NCBI RefSeq assembly: GCF_019166065.1
Contig: NZ_JAHTBN010000004.1
Coordinates: 186,001-250,000 of the forward strand
DNA: 64,000 nt
Direction: 5' to 3'
Source: Candidimonas humi
GTDB lineage: Bacteria > Pseudomonadota > Gammaproteobacteria > Burkholderiales > Burkholderiaceae_B
Shown here in pieces: positions 8,090 to 16,847 of the stretch. How positions within the stretch are numbered: the first letter of the stretch is position 1; each line of letters opens with the position of its first letter. Both the position numbers and the translations under genes were made by a program. The notes under the pieces are model-generated. The model was not told where the DNA came from, did no database searches, and saw only the letters and a list, made by a program, of their open reading frames with translations.

Positions 8090-9160
8090 ATGATGCATGC
8101 GCCTGCCGCCGTGAAGAAACGAATCCTGATCGTACGCACCTCCTCGCTCGGCGACCTGGTGCATATGCTGCCGGCCATTTCCGATATCGCCGCCAACGTG
8201 CCGGGGGCGCAGATCGACTGGATCGTGGAAGAAAGCTTCGCCGAAATCCCGGCCTGGCACCCGGCGGTGCACGAAGTGATCAAGGTGGCCCATCGCCGCT
8301 GGCGCAAGCATTGGTGGGCGGCGCAGACGCGCGCCGAACGGGCTGCACTGCGCGCCAAGCTGAAATCGCGCCAGTACGACATCGTGCTGGACATGCAGGC
8401 GCTGATGAAATCGGTCTGGCTGGTGCGCCAGGCCAACGGCCTGCGCCATGGCCTGGATCGCCATTCGGCGCGCGAGCCGCTCGCCTCGTTCTTCTACGAC
8501 GTCAAGCACAGCGTCAATTTCTGGCAGCCGGCGGTGATCCGCCAGCGCCAGCTCGCGGCCGCCGCCTTCGGCTACACCTATACCGGCGAGCCGGATTTCG
8601 GCCTGCAGGCCATCACCGACGGCGTGCGCATCCAGCCCTATGCGGTGATCATGCCCTCGGCCAGCCGCGACGACAAGCTCTGGCCGGAAGCCGACTGGCA
8701 CAAGGTGTTCGCGCGGCTGGGCCAGCATGGCCTGGGGTTGAGGCTGCTGGCGGGCAGCGAGGCCGAAACGCGCCGCGCGCAGGCGCTGGCCGCCGGGGTG
8801 CCGGGCGCCGAGGTGCTGCCGCGCATGAACCTGAATGGCATCGCCGGGGTGCTGGCCGCGGCCCGGCTGATGGTGGGCCTGGATAGCGGCCTGACCCACT
8901 TGTCGGCGGGGCTGGGGCGGCCCACCATAGGCATCTACAAGGCATCCACGCCGGTGCGCACCCCGCTCGAGGGGCCGTCCTATACGGCCAACCTGGGCGA
9001 GCGCGGCAATGCGCCCTCGGCCGAGACCGTGCTGAGCGCCGTCGAGCAGGCCCTTGCCTACCAGGACCCCGCCCTGGCCGCGACCGAAGAGCACAGCGGC
9101 CTGGAGATCCAGCCGGACGCACTGTTCAGCGCGTCCGGCGGGCCGGGCGAGGACGCCTGA
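8090..9160 (+). CDS. waaC: Lipopolysaccharide heptosyltransferase I
   Basis: Adds the first L-glycero-D-manno-heptose to Kdo-lipid A on the cytoplasmic side of the inner membrane. 356 residues, GT9 family (GT-B fold). The N terminus has the family hallmark ILIVRTSSLGDLVHMLPA with the acceptor-side Asp, and the C-terminal half has the ADP-heptose-binding segment GLDSGLTHLSAGLGRPTIG. The next gene, 84 bases on, is waaA, which adds the preceding Kdo sugar, so the two should work in one pathway. Confidence 0.92.
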   Translation: MMHAPAAVKKRILIVRTSSLGDLVHMLPAISDIAANVPGAQIDWIVEESFAEIPAWHPAVHEVIKVAHRRWRKHWWAAQTRAERAALRAKLKSRQYDIVLDMQALMKSVWLVRQANGLRHGLDRHSAREPLASFFYDVKHSVNFWQPAVIRQRQLAAAAFGYTYTGEPDFGLQAITDGVRIQPYAVIMPSASRDDKLWPEADWHKVFARLGQHGLGLRLLAGSEAETRRAQALAAGVPGAEVLPRMNLNGIAGVLAAARLMVGLDSGLTHLSAGLGRPTIGIYKASTPVRTPLEGPSYTANLGERGNAPSAETVLSAVEQALAYQDPALAATEEHSGLEIQPDALFSASGGPGEDA

Positions 9161-9244
9161 CATGGGCTTGGCGCTTCTCGCCGGCGGCTGCGCGGCTGGC
9201 GGCATGCCGGCCGCGCCTGTGCGCCACGCCACGGCCGGAACGAC

Positions 9245-10663
9245 ATGGCTCTTGCCTGCATGGGCAGGCCCAGCCCGGGGCTGCGCCACTTGAACCGCTT
9301 TTTCTACACGGCATTCCTGCGCCTGCTTGCTCCCGGCCTGATGGGCTGGATGGCACTGCGCGCGCGCCGCGCGGGCGGGCAGTGGGACGTCTGGTCGGGG
9401 GCGCGTTTCGGCCATTATGCGGCGCCCGACGAGGGCGAGCGGCCGATATGGGTGCATGCCGTGAGCCTGGGCGAGACACGCGCCGCCCAGCCGCTGGTGC
9501 AAGCCTTGCTGGACCAGGGCGATCGTGTGCTGCTGACCCACATGACGGCCACCGGCCGCGAGGAAGGCGCGCGCCTGTTTGCCGACGCGATCGCGCGCGG
9601 CCGCCTGCGCCAGGAATGGCTGCCCTACGATTTTCCGGGCTGCGTCCAGCGTTTCATCGCGCACTACCGGCCCCAGGCCGGCGTGCTGATGGAGCGCGAA
9701 ATCTGGCCGAACCTGATCGCTGCGGCGCATCGCGCCCGCGTGCCCATGGTGCTGGCGAGCGCGCGCTTCTCCGACCAGGCGCTGCGCCAGAGCCTGCGCG
9801 CCGGCCGCGTCATGCGCGAAGCCTACGGAAATCTGCAAGGCGTCTACGCCCAGACGCTGCAGGATGCGCAACGCCTGGAACAGGCGGGCGCTGCGGCGGT
9901 GCGGGTGTCGGGCAATTTCAAGTTCGACATCACGCTGCCGGCGGACAAGGTGGCCCGCGGCCGGGCCTTCGGCGCGGCCTTGCGGCGCAAGGTGATAGCC
10001 ATCGCCAGCACCCGCGAGGGCGAGGACGAAATGTTCGTGCGCGCACTGCTCAGGCACGCCCGCCGGGCCGACGACCGGGGCCGGGGCTTGGGCGAGCGCG
10101 TGTTGTTCTGCCTGATCCCCCGGCATCCGCAGCGTTTCGACGCCGCCGCCGCCCTGTTGCGCGAGGCGGGCATCTCCTGCGCGCGCAGGTCCGGCCTGTC
10201 GAGCCTGGATCGGGCCGGAGCGCTGGAACTGCTCGAGGGCCGTACCGCTACAGGGCCGGACCCGGCGCAGTCCGGCGTTCCGCTGGTGCTGCTGGGCGAC
10301 AGCCTGGGGGAGATGCCCTCCTATTACGCGGCCTGCGATGTGGCCATCGTGGCCGGCAGCTTCGCGCCCCTGGGCGGGCAGAACCTGATAGAGGCGTGCG
10401 CGCTGGGCGTGCCGGTCCTGGTCGGGCCGCACACGCGGAATTTCGAGCAGGCCGTGGCGGACGCCGTCGAGGAAGGGGCGGCGCTGCGCGTGCCCGATGC
10501 GGATGCGGCGGTGCTCGAGGCGCTGCGCCTGCTGGACCGGCCCAAGGACCTGGCGGCCATGGGAGAGGCCGGGCGCCACTGGGTGCAGAAGCACACCGGC
10601 GCCGTGGCGCGCGTGCTGGCCGGGCTGAACGAGCTCAAGGACGGGGCGGGGCGCGGCGCCTGA
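9245..10663 (+). CDS. waaA: 3-deoxy-D-manno-octulosonic acid (Kdo) transferase
   Basis: Transfers Kdo from CMP-Kdo to lipid IVA at the inner membrane. About 472 residues with the GT30 glycosyltransferase N-terminal domain, including WVHAVSLGETRAAQPL (the Glu is the proposed catalytic base) and the C-terminal GGQNLIEACALGVPVLVGP donor-binding segment. A hydrophobic N terminus (FFYTAFLRLLAP) is the usual membrane anchor. The family N terminus normally starts near LNRFFY, so a TTG about 16 codons in is an alternative start; no ribosome site separates them. It follows waaC on the same strand. Confidence 0.92.
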   Translation: MALACMGRPSPGLRHLNRFFYTAFLRLLAPGLMGWMALRARRAGGQWDVWSGARFGHYAAPDEGERPIWVHAVSLGETRAAQPLVQALLDQGDRVLLTHMTATGREEGARLFADAIARGRLRQEWLPYDFPGCVQRFIAHYRPQAGVLMEREIWPNLIAAAHRARVPMVLASARFSDQALRQSLRAGRVMREAYGNLQGVYAQTLQDAQRLEQAGAAAVRVSGNFKFDITLPADKVARGRAFGAALRRKVIAIASTREGEDEMFVRALLRHARRADDRGRGLGERVLFCLIPRHPQRFDAAAALLREAGISCARRSGLSSLDRAGALELLEGRTATGPDPAQSGVPLVLLGDSLGEMPSYYAACDVAIVAGSFAPLGGQNLIEACALGVPVLVGPHTRNFEQAVADAVEEGAALRVPDADAAVLEALRLLDRPKDLAAMGEAGRHWVQKHTGAVARVLAGLNELKDGAGRGA

Positions 10664-10791
10664 ACGGGCCGGATTGCCCCTGGCGCAGGAATTTTCCCCA
10701 GGCTAGGGAATCGTGACGCCCTCATGGCCCCCGGAACGGCAAATCGCGAGTGGCCGGCGCCTTTGCCCCGGCCGCGGCTGGGCTTGCCCGC

Positions 10792-11622
10792 CTACAGGCC
10801 GTGGTACTTGCGCCCCAGTTCCAGCGTGGCGCGGAAGAAGCCCTGCTTGTTGCCGCAGTCGTAGCGCAGCCCTTCATATTGCAGGCCGTAGACGCCGCGG
10901 CTCTTCAGCAGGCTGGCAATGCCGTCGGTAAGCTGGATCTCGCCGCCCACCCCCGCCTGTGTCTGGCGCAGGTGCTCGAAGATTTCGGGCTCGAGCACGT
11001 AGCGGCCGACCACCGCAAGGGTGGACGGCGCGGCCTCGGGCTTGGGTTTTTCCACGATGGCGCTCAGGCGCGTGGTCTTGTCGTTGACGCGCGAGCCCGA
11101 AATAATGCCGTACTTGTCAGTGTCCCCGCGGTCCACGTCCTGGATGGCCAGCACGCTGCCGTCCTGCTGGTGGGCGGCCTCGACCAGTTGCTGCGTGACC
11201 GAAGTGTCGGCATCGATCAGGTCGTCGGCCAGCAGCACGGCGAAGGGCTCGTTGCCGACGATGGGGGCGGCGCACAGCACCGCGTGGCCCAGCCCCAGCG
11301 GCGCCGGCTGGCGCGTGTAGATGCAATTCACGTGCGCGGGAATGATGTTGCGCACCGTGTCCAGCAGCGCGGTCTTGTTCTTGGATTCCAGGTCGGCTTC
11401 CAGTTCCGGAACCCGGTCGAAGTGGTCTTCGATGGCCCGCTTGTTGCGGCCGGTGATGAAGATCAGGTCGGTGATGCCGGCCGCGATGGCCTCTTCCACC
11501 GCATATTGGATGAGCGGCTTGTCGACGATGGGCAGCATTTCCTTGGGCATGGCCTTGGTCGCTGGCAGGAAGCGCGTGCCCATGCCGGCGACGGGAAATA
11601 CAGCTTTGCGGATAGGTTTCAT
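10792..11622 (-). CDS. galU: UTP-glucose-1-phosphate uridylyltransferase
   Basis: Makes UDP-glucose from UTP and glucose-1-phosphate. 276 residues with the nucleotide-binding signature [12 protein letters not shown] near residue 12, the metal/UTP region [11 protein letters not shown], and EKPKP of the sugar-binding site. Length fits bacterial GalU. A possible -10 (TACAAT, 11657-11652 on the minus strand) is just upstream, without a clear -35. It converges on waaA, separated by 128 bases. Confidence 0.94.
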   Translation of the reverse strand: MKPIRKAVFPVAGMGTRFLPATKAMPKEMLPIVDKPLIQYAVEEAIAAGITDLIFITGRNKRAIEDHFDRVPELEADLESKNKTALLDTVRNIIPAHVNCIYTRQPAPLGLGHAVLCAAPIVGNEPFAVLLADDLIDADTSVTQQLVEAAHQQDGSVLAIQDVDRGDTDKYGIISGSRVNDKTTRLSAIVEKPKPEAAPSTLAVVGRYVLEPEIFEHLRQTQAGVGGEIQLTDGIASLLKSRGVYGLQYEGLRYDCGNKQGFFRATLELGRKYHGL

Positions 11623-11769
11623 GTACGAGGCATATGCGGAAGACTATGTTCATTGTACATAGGCGATCCCTTGCGGCCGTACCCGCCATGCGGCGGTCTT
11701 GCGCCGCAATGCCCGGCGCCGCGCCAGGTCAGTGACGGGTGTGCGGCTGTGCCGGCCCCATAGTGGCAT

Positions 11770-11793
11770 GGCCGCCGCATCGCTGCGGCGGCC
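11770..11793 (-). terminator. Strong GC hairpin downstream of the Bug gene
   Basis: GGCCGCCGCA pairs perfectly with TGCGGCGGCC around a four-base loop (TCGC). It lies about 35 bases beyond the stop of the minus-strand Bug gene (11828), in a gap that also serves as the galU upstream region. There is no U-run, so its action as a terminator is inferred from position. Confidence 0.4.
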
Positions 11794-11827
11794 TGCCGGG
11801 AAACGCGGCCGGTCTTGCCGGACCGCC

Positions 11828-12811
11828 TCAGTCCAGCTTCAGGTGGGCCGTATGGGCCACCTTGGTCCATTTGGCGATTTCTTCATTCACGAACGCGCTC
11901 AATTGAGCCGGATCGGATGCCACCACATCGGCGCCCAGCGCTTCCAGTTGCTTGCGGACTTGCGGCTCGCCGAGAACCCGCGTGAGCGCGGCGGAAACCT
12001 TGTCCAGCGCCGGCTTCGGCGTGCCCGCCGGTGCGAATATTCCGTTCCATTCGTAGGATGAATATCCCGCGACCCCGGATTCTGCGATGGTGGGCACGTT
12101 GGGCATCAGTGGCGAACGGGCCGTGCTGCCGACAGCGACGGCGCGCAGCTTGCCTGCCTTGATGTGGGTCCACGAAGAACCGAGGCTGGCGAACATCAGG
12201 GGCACTTGGCCGGCCATGACGTCGATCATGGCCGGGCCGCCGCCCTTGTATGGCACGTGCTTCAGTTGCGTGCCGGCAAGCAAGTTGAACAGTTCGCCGG
12301 CCAGATGCTGGGCTGAACCCGGCCCGGCCGAGGCGAAATAGACGGGATGGCTCGGGTCCTTGCCCTGCTTGATCAGGTCGGCGACGGAGTGTATGGAGCT
12401 GCCTGGGTTCACGACCAGCACATTGGGCACCTTGAGCAGCAGCGATACGGGGGCAAAGTCCTTCTGCACGTCGAAGTTCATATGCGAACGCAAGGCCGGA
12501 TTTTGCGCGAAATTGGAGGCATCGAGCATCAAGGTATAGCCATCGGGCTTGCTGCGCGCCACATAGCCCTCGCCTATCATGCCGCCCGCTCCGCCTTTGT
12601 TTTCGATGATGACCGATTGCCCCAGGGCCTTGCCCAGTTCGGGGCCGATGAGCCGCGCGACCACGTCTACGGTGCCGCCGGGCGGATAGGTCACCACTAG
12701 CGTAATGGGCCTGTCCGGATAGGCGGCCGATGCACTCGCGGCGCCGGCCGCAAAACACAAGGCCAGAAACCCGCGGGCGAGACGATTTACGGTGCCAGAG
12801 CATGGGAACAT
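11828..12811 (-). CDS. Bug-family periplasmic solute-binding protein
   Basis: A 327-residue TctC/Bug extracytoplasmic receptor, a family greatly expanded in Bordetella and relatives. The N-terminal signal peptide ends near ASASAA, then comes the hallmark YPDRPITLVVTYPPGG and later PYKGGGPAMIDVMAGQV. The ATG at 12811 has an AAGGAGA ribosome site six bases upstream and overlaps the amidohydrolase stop by 25 bases, indicating co-translation. No TctA/TctB membrane partners are nearby, which is common for this family. The ligand is probably an organic acid related to the amidohydrolase substrate (inference). Confidence 0.9.
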   Translation of the reverse strand: MFPCSGTVNRLARGFLALCFAAGAASASAAYPDRPITLVVTYPPGGTVDVVARLIGPELGKALGQSVIIENKGGAGGMIGEGYVARSKPDGYTLMLDASNFAQNPALRSHMNFDVQKDFAPVSLLLKVPNVLVVNPGSSIHSVADLIKQGKDPSHPVYFASAGPGSAQHLAGELFNLLAGTQLKHVPYKGGGPAMIDVMAGQVPLMFASLGSSWTHIKAGKLRAVAVGSTARSPLMPNVPTIAESGVAGYSSYEWNGIFAPAGTPKPALDKVSAALTRVLGEPQVRKQLEALGADVVASDPAQLSAFVNEEIAKWTKVAHTAHLKLD

Positions 12812-13656
12812 GGAATGTCTCCTTGGAATTTGAATAAAAGACGAGGGGTGTCCGACAGAATGGTGGCGCGCTCGGAAACATCCGGCACCCAGTCGGACAG
12901 GTACTGCAAAGACAGGCCGACATCGCCGACCAATTCGTGTTCTGTGTGCGGCCAGTCGCTGCCCCATAGCAGCCGCTGCGCGGAGAATGCATGCAGCAGT
13001 TGTGTGGCGGAAAGTGCCGAATGCGCCGCGCCCTCTGCTTGCCAGATCCGGTAGGCGGCGGACAGTTTCACCCAGACCCGGCCGCTGTCGGCGCTGTTGC
13101 ATAGGTAGTCCATTGCCTCCCAGTCCGTTGCGGGCCGCCCATCGGGGCGGCCGAAGTGGTCGATCACCAGCTTGCAGCCGTATTCGAGCAGGGGCGCCAT
13201 GGCGCGAGGCAGCATGCTTGCGGGGCAGTGCACTTCCACGTGCCAGTCGAGATCATTCAGTTCCGAGAACAGGGCGCGCCAGTTCGCGTCGCGCAGCGGC
13301 GGGACTTCGCAGCCGAACAGGTTCAGGCGCATGCCGGCCACCCCGGCCGCGTCCATGGCTCTCAGCGCGGCGGGTGGCGTGGCGGGGTCCAGGCAGACCA
13401 CGCCTCTGCACCTTCCGCGCGCCCGGTGCAGACTGTCCAGCAGGTAGTGATTGTCATAGCCCAGGAAACTCGGCTGGATCAGCACGCCCCCGGCCAAGCC
13501 GTGGGTATCGAGCAGGGACAAGTAGTTCGCCAGCGTCGCGCTATATCGAGGCGTGTAGCGCCGCGTTGCGAGCATGGGCAGCCCGGGCTCGAATACATGC
13601 GCGTGTGTGTCGATGGCGCCGGTGGGAATCGTCGTAGAAGTAGGCTGAGGAGGCAT
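12787..13656 (-). CDS. Amidohydrolase-2 family metal-dependent hydrolase
   Basis: A 289-residue TIM-barrel hydrolase of the family that includes 2-pyrone-4,6-dicarboxylate lactonase. Motifs: DTHAHVF near residue 16 (H-x-H metal pair), VHCPAS, VIDHFGRPDG and the GSDWPH segment with the catalytic Asp. It is first in a two-gene operon with the overlapping Bug protein and faces a divergent LysR, a common layout for uptake and cleavage of an aromatic or carboxylic acid. The substrate is not known; 4-sulfomuconolactone- or PDC-like lactones are possibilities from the family only. Confidence 0.83.
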   Translation of the reverse strand: MPPQPTSTTIPTGAIDTHAHVFEPGLPMLATRRYTPRYSATLANYLSLLDTHGLAGGVLIQPSFLGYDNHYLLDSLHRARGRCRGVVCLDPATPPAALRAMDAAGVAGMRLNLFGCEVPPLRDANWRALFSELNDLDWHVEVHCPASMLPRAMAPLLEYGCKLVIDHFGRPDGRPATDWEAMDYLCNSADSGRVWVKLSAAYRIWQAEGAAHSALSATQLLHAFSAQRLLWGSDWPHTEHELVGDVGLSLQYLSDWVPDVSERATILSDTPRLLFKFQGDIPCSHALAP

Positions 13657-13714
13657 CGAGCTTGTCGCTTTGCAATTATTGCTGGAATTCTAGGCACCCC
13701 ATACATATTCATCT

Positions 13715-13728
13715 ATTATTAAAATAAT
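13715..13728. promoter_or_regulatory. AT-rich palindrome, candidate LysR site
   Basis: ATTATT, two A bases, AATAAT in the 93-base gap between the divergent amidohydrolase and LysR genes. The gap is far richer in A and T than its surroundings. LysR regulators usually bind an interrupted dyad near their own divergent promoter, so this is the best candidate in the gap; it is compact for a full T-N11-A site. Confidence 0.35.
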
Positions 13729-13749
13729 TTTTATTCATATCGAATCAAT

Positions 13750-14622
13750 ATGGAAATCAGCCAGCTCAGGCATTTTCTTGCCGTCATGGAAGAGGGGGCG
13801 ATCGGCAAGGCAGCGCACAAATTGGGCATTGCGCAACCGGCGCTCAGCCAGTCCCTGGCCCGGATGGAAAAAGGCCTGGGCACGAAACTGTTCGAGCGCT
13901 CCAGACGTGGGGCGACGCCGACCCCTGCCGCCAGGGTGATGGCTCAGGACATCCGCAATGGTCTGTATTTATTGGACGAGGCTGCCGACAAGGCGAGGCG
14001 GGCACAGGACGGCCTGGCGGGTACCTTGCGCATAGGCTTGGTGTCGTCGGCGCTATTCGAGGTTCTGCCGGAAATGATTCGGGCCATCCGCCTCAGGGCG
14101 CCCGATCTCCAGCTCGATCTCAAGGAAATGAGCAATGAAGAGCAAATCAAGGCCCTGGAGGAGGGGACCCTGGATATTGGGCTCGTGCACTCGCCGGTAG
14201 CTGTCGGGGGGCCCATGAGCGAACGGGTGCTGCGGCGCGACAAGCTGGTGGCTGCCGTGCCCGAGGCGCTTGCCATGCGTTTGCAGCGGCGGATCTCACT
14301 GGAGCAGATCGCCGAACAGGGGCTGGTGATGTACCCCAAGGAACAATTGCCTCATTTGTATGCCAGCATCACCCAGGCCTTGCGCCAAGCCGGCCATGAG
14401 GCCAGGGTCAACCAGCACGCCAATCGCACCCTGACCGTGCTGGCCTGCGTGGCCGGCGGCTGCGGGGTGGGGCTCCTGCCCAGTTGGATACAGACAGTCG
14501 ATTTCCCGGGCGTCACGTTTTGCCCCATTGTCGATGGGGGCGGCATGCCCGATTTCGACCTGGTGGCAATCTGGTCTACGAGAAACAGATACGACCTGCG
14601 CGCTTTGTTCGCCGGGATTTGA
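13750..14622 (+). CDS. LysR-family transcriptional regulator
   Basis: 290 residues. The N-terminal winged helix-turn-helix (MEISQLRHFLAVMEEG, then GKAAHKLGIAQPALSQSLARME) is typical, and the rest is the LysR substrate-binding domain starting near residue 90. Divergent from the amidohydrolase-Bug operon, which it most likely controls with the transported ligand or a product as co-inducer. Its 3' end meets a small convergent gene 12 bases on. Confidence 0.87.
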   Translation: MEISQLRHFLAVMEEGAIGKAAHKLGIAQPALSQSLARMEKGLGTKLFERSRRGATPTPAARVMAQDIRNGLYLLDEAADKARRAQDGLAGTLRIGLVSSALFEVLPEMIRAIRLRAPDLQLDLKEMSNEEQIKALEEGTLDIGLVHSPVAVGGPMSERVLRRDKLVAAVPEALAMRLQRRISLEQIAEQGLVMYPKEQLPHLYASITQALRQAGHEARVNQHANRTLTVLACVAGGCGVGLLPSWIQTVDFPGVTFCPIVDGGGMPDFDLVAIWSTRNRYDLRALFAGI

Positions 14623-14634
14623 GGTCTCGCCGGG

Positions 14635-14874
14635 TCAGTGATGCTTGTGCGGCTGCGCCGGCTGTGACTTGGATGTGGCGGCCGGTACGGCCTGGATGGC
14701 TTGTGCCTGTTCGGGCGTCAGCGGGGAGCCCAGGGTTACGGCTTCGGGATTGCGCTGCATCATCAGCATGCGCGGCTCGCGCCCTTGTTCGCTGGGCGGC
14801 GGGCCGAAGAAGCCCTGGCCGTAGGCCAGGACGACGATATTGACCAGCAGGAGCACGAAGAACAATAAGCGCAT
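14635..14874 (-). CDS. Small membrane-anchored protein downstream of coaX (SPOR-less relative)
   Basis: 79 residues. An N-terminal hydrophobic segment (MRLLFFVLLLVNIVVLAYGQ) is followed by a short charged and proline-rich part ending HKHH. The N terminus resembles that of SPOR-domain proteins commonly encoded after coaX in Burkholderiales, but here the chain stops before any SPOR domain could fit. The ATG at 14874 lacks a clear ribosome site. It lies 88 bases beyond coaX on the same strand, so it is probably the third gene of birA-coaX-this gene. Function unknown. Confidence 0.6.
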   Translation of the reverse strand: MRLLFFVLLLVNIVVLAYGQGFFGPPPSEQGREPRMLMMQRNPEAVTLGSPLTPEQAQAIQAVPAATSKSQPAQPHKHH

Positions 14875-14962
14875 GGCGGGCGGGAGGAGCAGGGGGCGCC
14901 GGGACGCGGGAATTCCGCGAGCGGAGCATGCCGCCGGGACAGGACCGGCTGGCAAATGGAGT

Positions 14963-15811
14963 TTATCGCATTTGCGCCTGGTTTTCGGCCAGCAGGGCCA
15001 GGCCGTCCAGCACCGGCGCGGGCAGCCACGCTATCGCGGCGGGGGCCAGGCCCAGGCGTTCGCGGGTGCGGGCGAGCAGTGCGGCGGTTTCGTCCTTTAC
15101 CGCGGGCCAGCCGCCCCCTGCGCTGTACAGCACCGGAGGCTGGCCGTAGTGGTCCAGGCCGGCCAGCCATTGCCGCAGGACGGCGCCGGCCTGGGCGGCG
15201 GCGATGCCGGTGCTGATAGCCTGGTGGGTATGGACCGGGTAGGGCACCGTGTCGCCGTCGGCTTCGGGCAGGTTGGCCGTGCCCTGGGCCAGTGAACTGC
15301 GCATCAGCGCCGGCCCGGGAAAAATCAGGCCGCCGCGAAAGACCTGGTCGGGGCCTAGCGTGTCTATGGTGGTGGCGGTGCCGAAGCTCGCCAGCATCAG
15401 GGGCGGCTGCGCATCGCTGCCGGCAGACTGGTCCGCGGACGTCGCCGATGCCGCGCCCAGCCGGGCCAGGGCCAGCAGGGAAACCCAGCGGTCGGGGCCG
15501 AGCTGGCCGGGATCGCGATAGCCGTTGCGCACGCCCATGGTCTCGCTGCTGCTGGATATCCATTCGACGGCGCAGCCGCGCTCGCCCAGCAGGGTGGCGA
15601 GGGCTGCCGCGATCGCGTCACCCGCCACGTTCACGCCCAGTGCCATGCGCGGCTGGCGCGGCATGGCGGCGAGCCAGCGCGGCAGCGAGGCCAGGGCGCC
15701 GTGGTGCAAGGCAAGCGCCGTGGGTTCGCGCCGGCCGCTGCCGGGGTCGATCCAGCCGAACTTGATGCGGGTATTGCCGGCGTCGACGAGCAGGACGGGT
15801 GCCTCGCTCAT
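14963..15811 (-). CDS. coaX: Type III pantothenate kinase (Bvg accessory factor homologue)
   Basis: Phosphorylates pantothenate, the first step of coenzyme A synthesis. 282 residues, ASKHA fold: ATP-binding DAGNTRIKFGW at residues 11-21, GPDRW near 104-108, and the second phosphate motif FGTATTIDTL. In Bordetella this gene is called baf because it affects toxin gene expression. The start overlaps the birA stop by four bases (ATGA), so the two cofactor enzymes are translationally coupled, an arrangement usual in betaproteobacteria. Confidence 0.92.
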   Translation of the reverse strand: MSEAPVLLVDAGNTRIKFGWIDPGSGRREPTALALHHGALASLPRWLAAMPRQPRMALGVNVAGDAIAAALATLLGERGCAVEWISSSSETMGVRNGYRDPGQLGPDRWVSLLALARLGAASATSADQSAGSDAQPPLMLASFGTATTIDTLGPDQVFRGGLIFPGPALMRSSLAQGTANLPEADGDTVPYPVHTHQAISTGIAAAQAGAVLRQWLAGLDHYGQPPVLYSAGGGWPAVKDETAALLARTRERLGLAPAAIAWLPAPVLDGLALLAENQAQMR

Positions 15812-16674
15812 TTCTGCAGCCGCACCGAAATTTCCCCGGCCGAAATTGCGGTTTCGCCGTCGGGACCGCGTACCAGCAACTGCCCGAGTTCGTTGATGCC
15901 GCAGGCGATGCCGGCATGCACGATGCGGCCGTCGTCCAGCACATTGATGTGCTGGCCCGCCAGGGCATCGAGCCGCGTGTAGCGCTGCGGCAGGGTGTCG
16001 AAACCTTCGCGCACGGCCTCGTTGAAGCTGTCATACCAGGCGCGTGCCACGGCCGCCACGATATTGATCGCGCCGGCGAGGCCCGCATGGGCGTCCTGGG
16101 TGGCGATTTCGGACCAGTCGGCCACCTGCCGATCCAGCGATTTGCTGAGCGCGCGCGCGTCCTGCAGGTTGATGCCTATGCCGACGATGGCCACGTGATG
16201 GTCGGCCGCCAGGCGCGAGGTGCCGGCGCGGGTGATCTCGACCAGTATGCCCGCCAGCTTGGCAAAGCGCCAATGGACGTCGTTGGGCCACTTCATGACT
16301 AGGTGCCGCTGGTATTCTGGACCGATCAGGCCGCGCAAGGCCTCGCAGGCGGCCAGGCCGGCCAGCGGCGAAAGCGCAGGCAGCCTGCGCGGCGGCAGGA
16401 ATATGTCGAAAGCGCAGGAGAACATCAGGTTGGCGCCGAGGCGGTTCTGCCAGGTGCGGCCGGCGCGGCCGCGGCCGTTTTCCTGGATGTGCGCCCCCAG
16501 CAGCCAGGGCCGCGCCAGCTTGCCGTCGCCCTTGCGGGCCTGGTTGAGCAGGTCGGCGTTGGTGGACGTGGTGCGCTGTACCCAGTCTATGTGCTTGAAA
16601 CAGGGCAGCGCCGAGCGCAGGCCGGCGACCATCCGTTCGGGTTCAGGCAAGACAGGAGGAGGCGAGGATGGCAT
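15808..16674 (-). CDS. birA: Biotin-[acetyl-CoA-carboxylase] ligase
   Basis: Activates biotin to biotinyl-AMP and attaches it to the carboxyl carrier protein. 288 residues with the biotin-loop motif GRGRAGRTW near residue 70 and KWPNDVHW near 130. There is no N-terminal helix-turn-helix, so it should lack the repressor role of E. coli BirA (group I ligase). First gene of birA-coaX. The divergent hydrolase begins 174 bases away. Confidence 0.93.
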   Translation of the reverse strand: MPSSPPPVLPEPERMVAGLRSALPCFKHIDWVQRTTSTNADLLNQARKGDGKLARPWLLGAHIQENGRGRAGRTWQNRLGANLMFSCAFDIFLPPRRLPALSPLAGLAACEALRGLIGPEYQRHLVMKWPNDVHWRFAKLAGILVEITRAGTSRLAADHHVAIVGIGINLQDARALSKSLDRQVADWSEIATQDAHAGLAGAINIVAAVARAWYDSFNEAVREGFDTLPQRYTRLDALAGQHINVLDDGRIVHAGIACGINELGQLLVRGPDGETAISAGEISVRLQK

Positions 16675-16847
16675 GGCTGTGAGTGAACCTTACCCGGGCG
16701 TGGACATGCTGCAGTCGAGGCAAGTCTACCCGATGTTGTTATGATTTGATACGGGTGCGCCATTGTCGCGGCCGGCGCCGCGGAATGGCGAGTTCGCCGC
16801 GCCATGCCGCAAGGCGCCGTCTGCTGTTCGACATACCCGTTTGGATC

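Noticed and set aside
7970-10594. 874-residue open frame on the minus strand opposite waaC and waaA
   Set aside because: It is antisense to two well-recognised genes. GC-rich third positions leave long stop-free frames on the opposite strand. No domain could be recognised.
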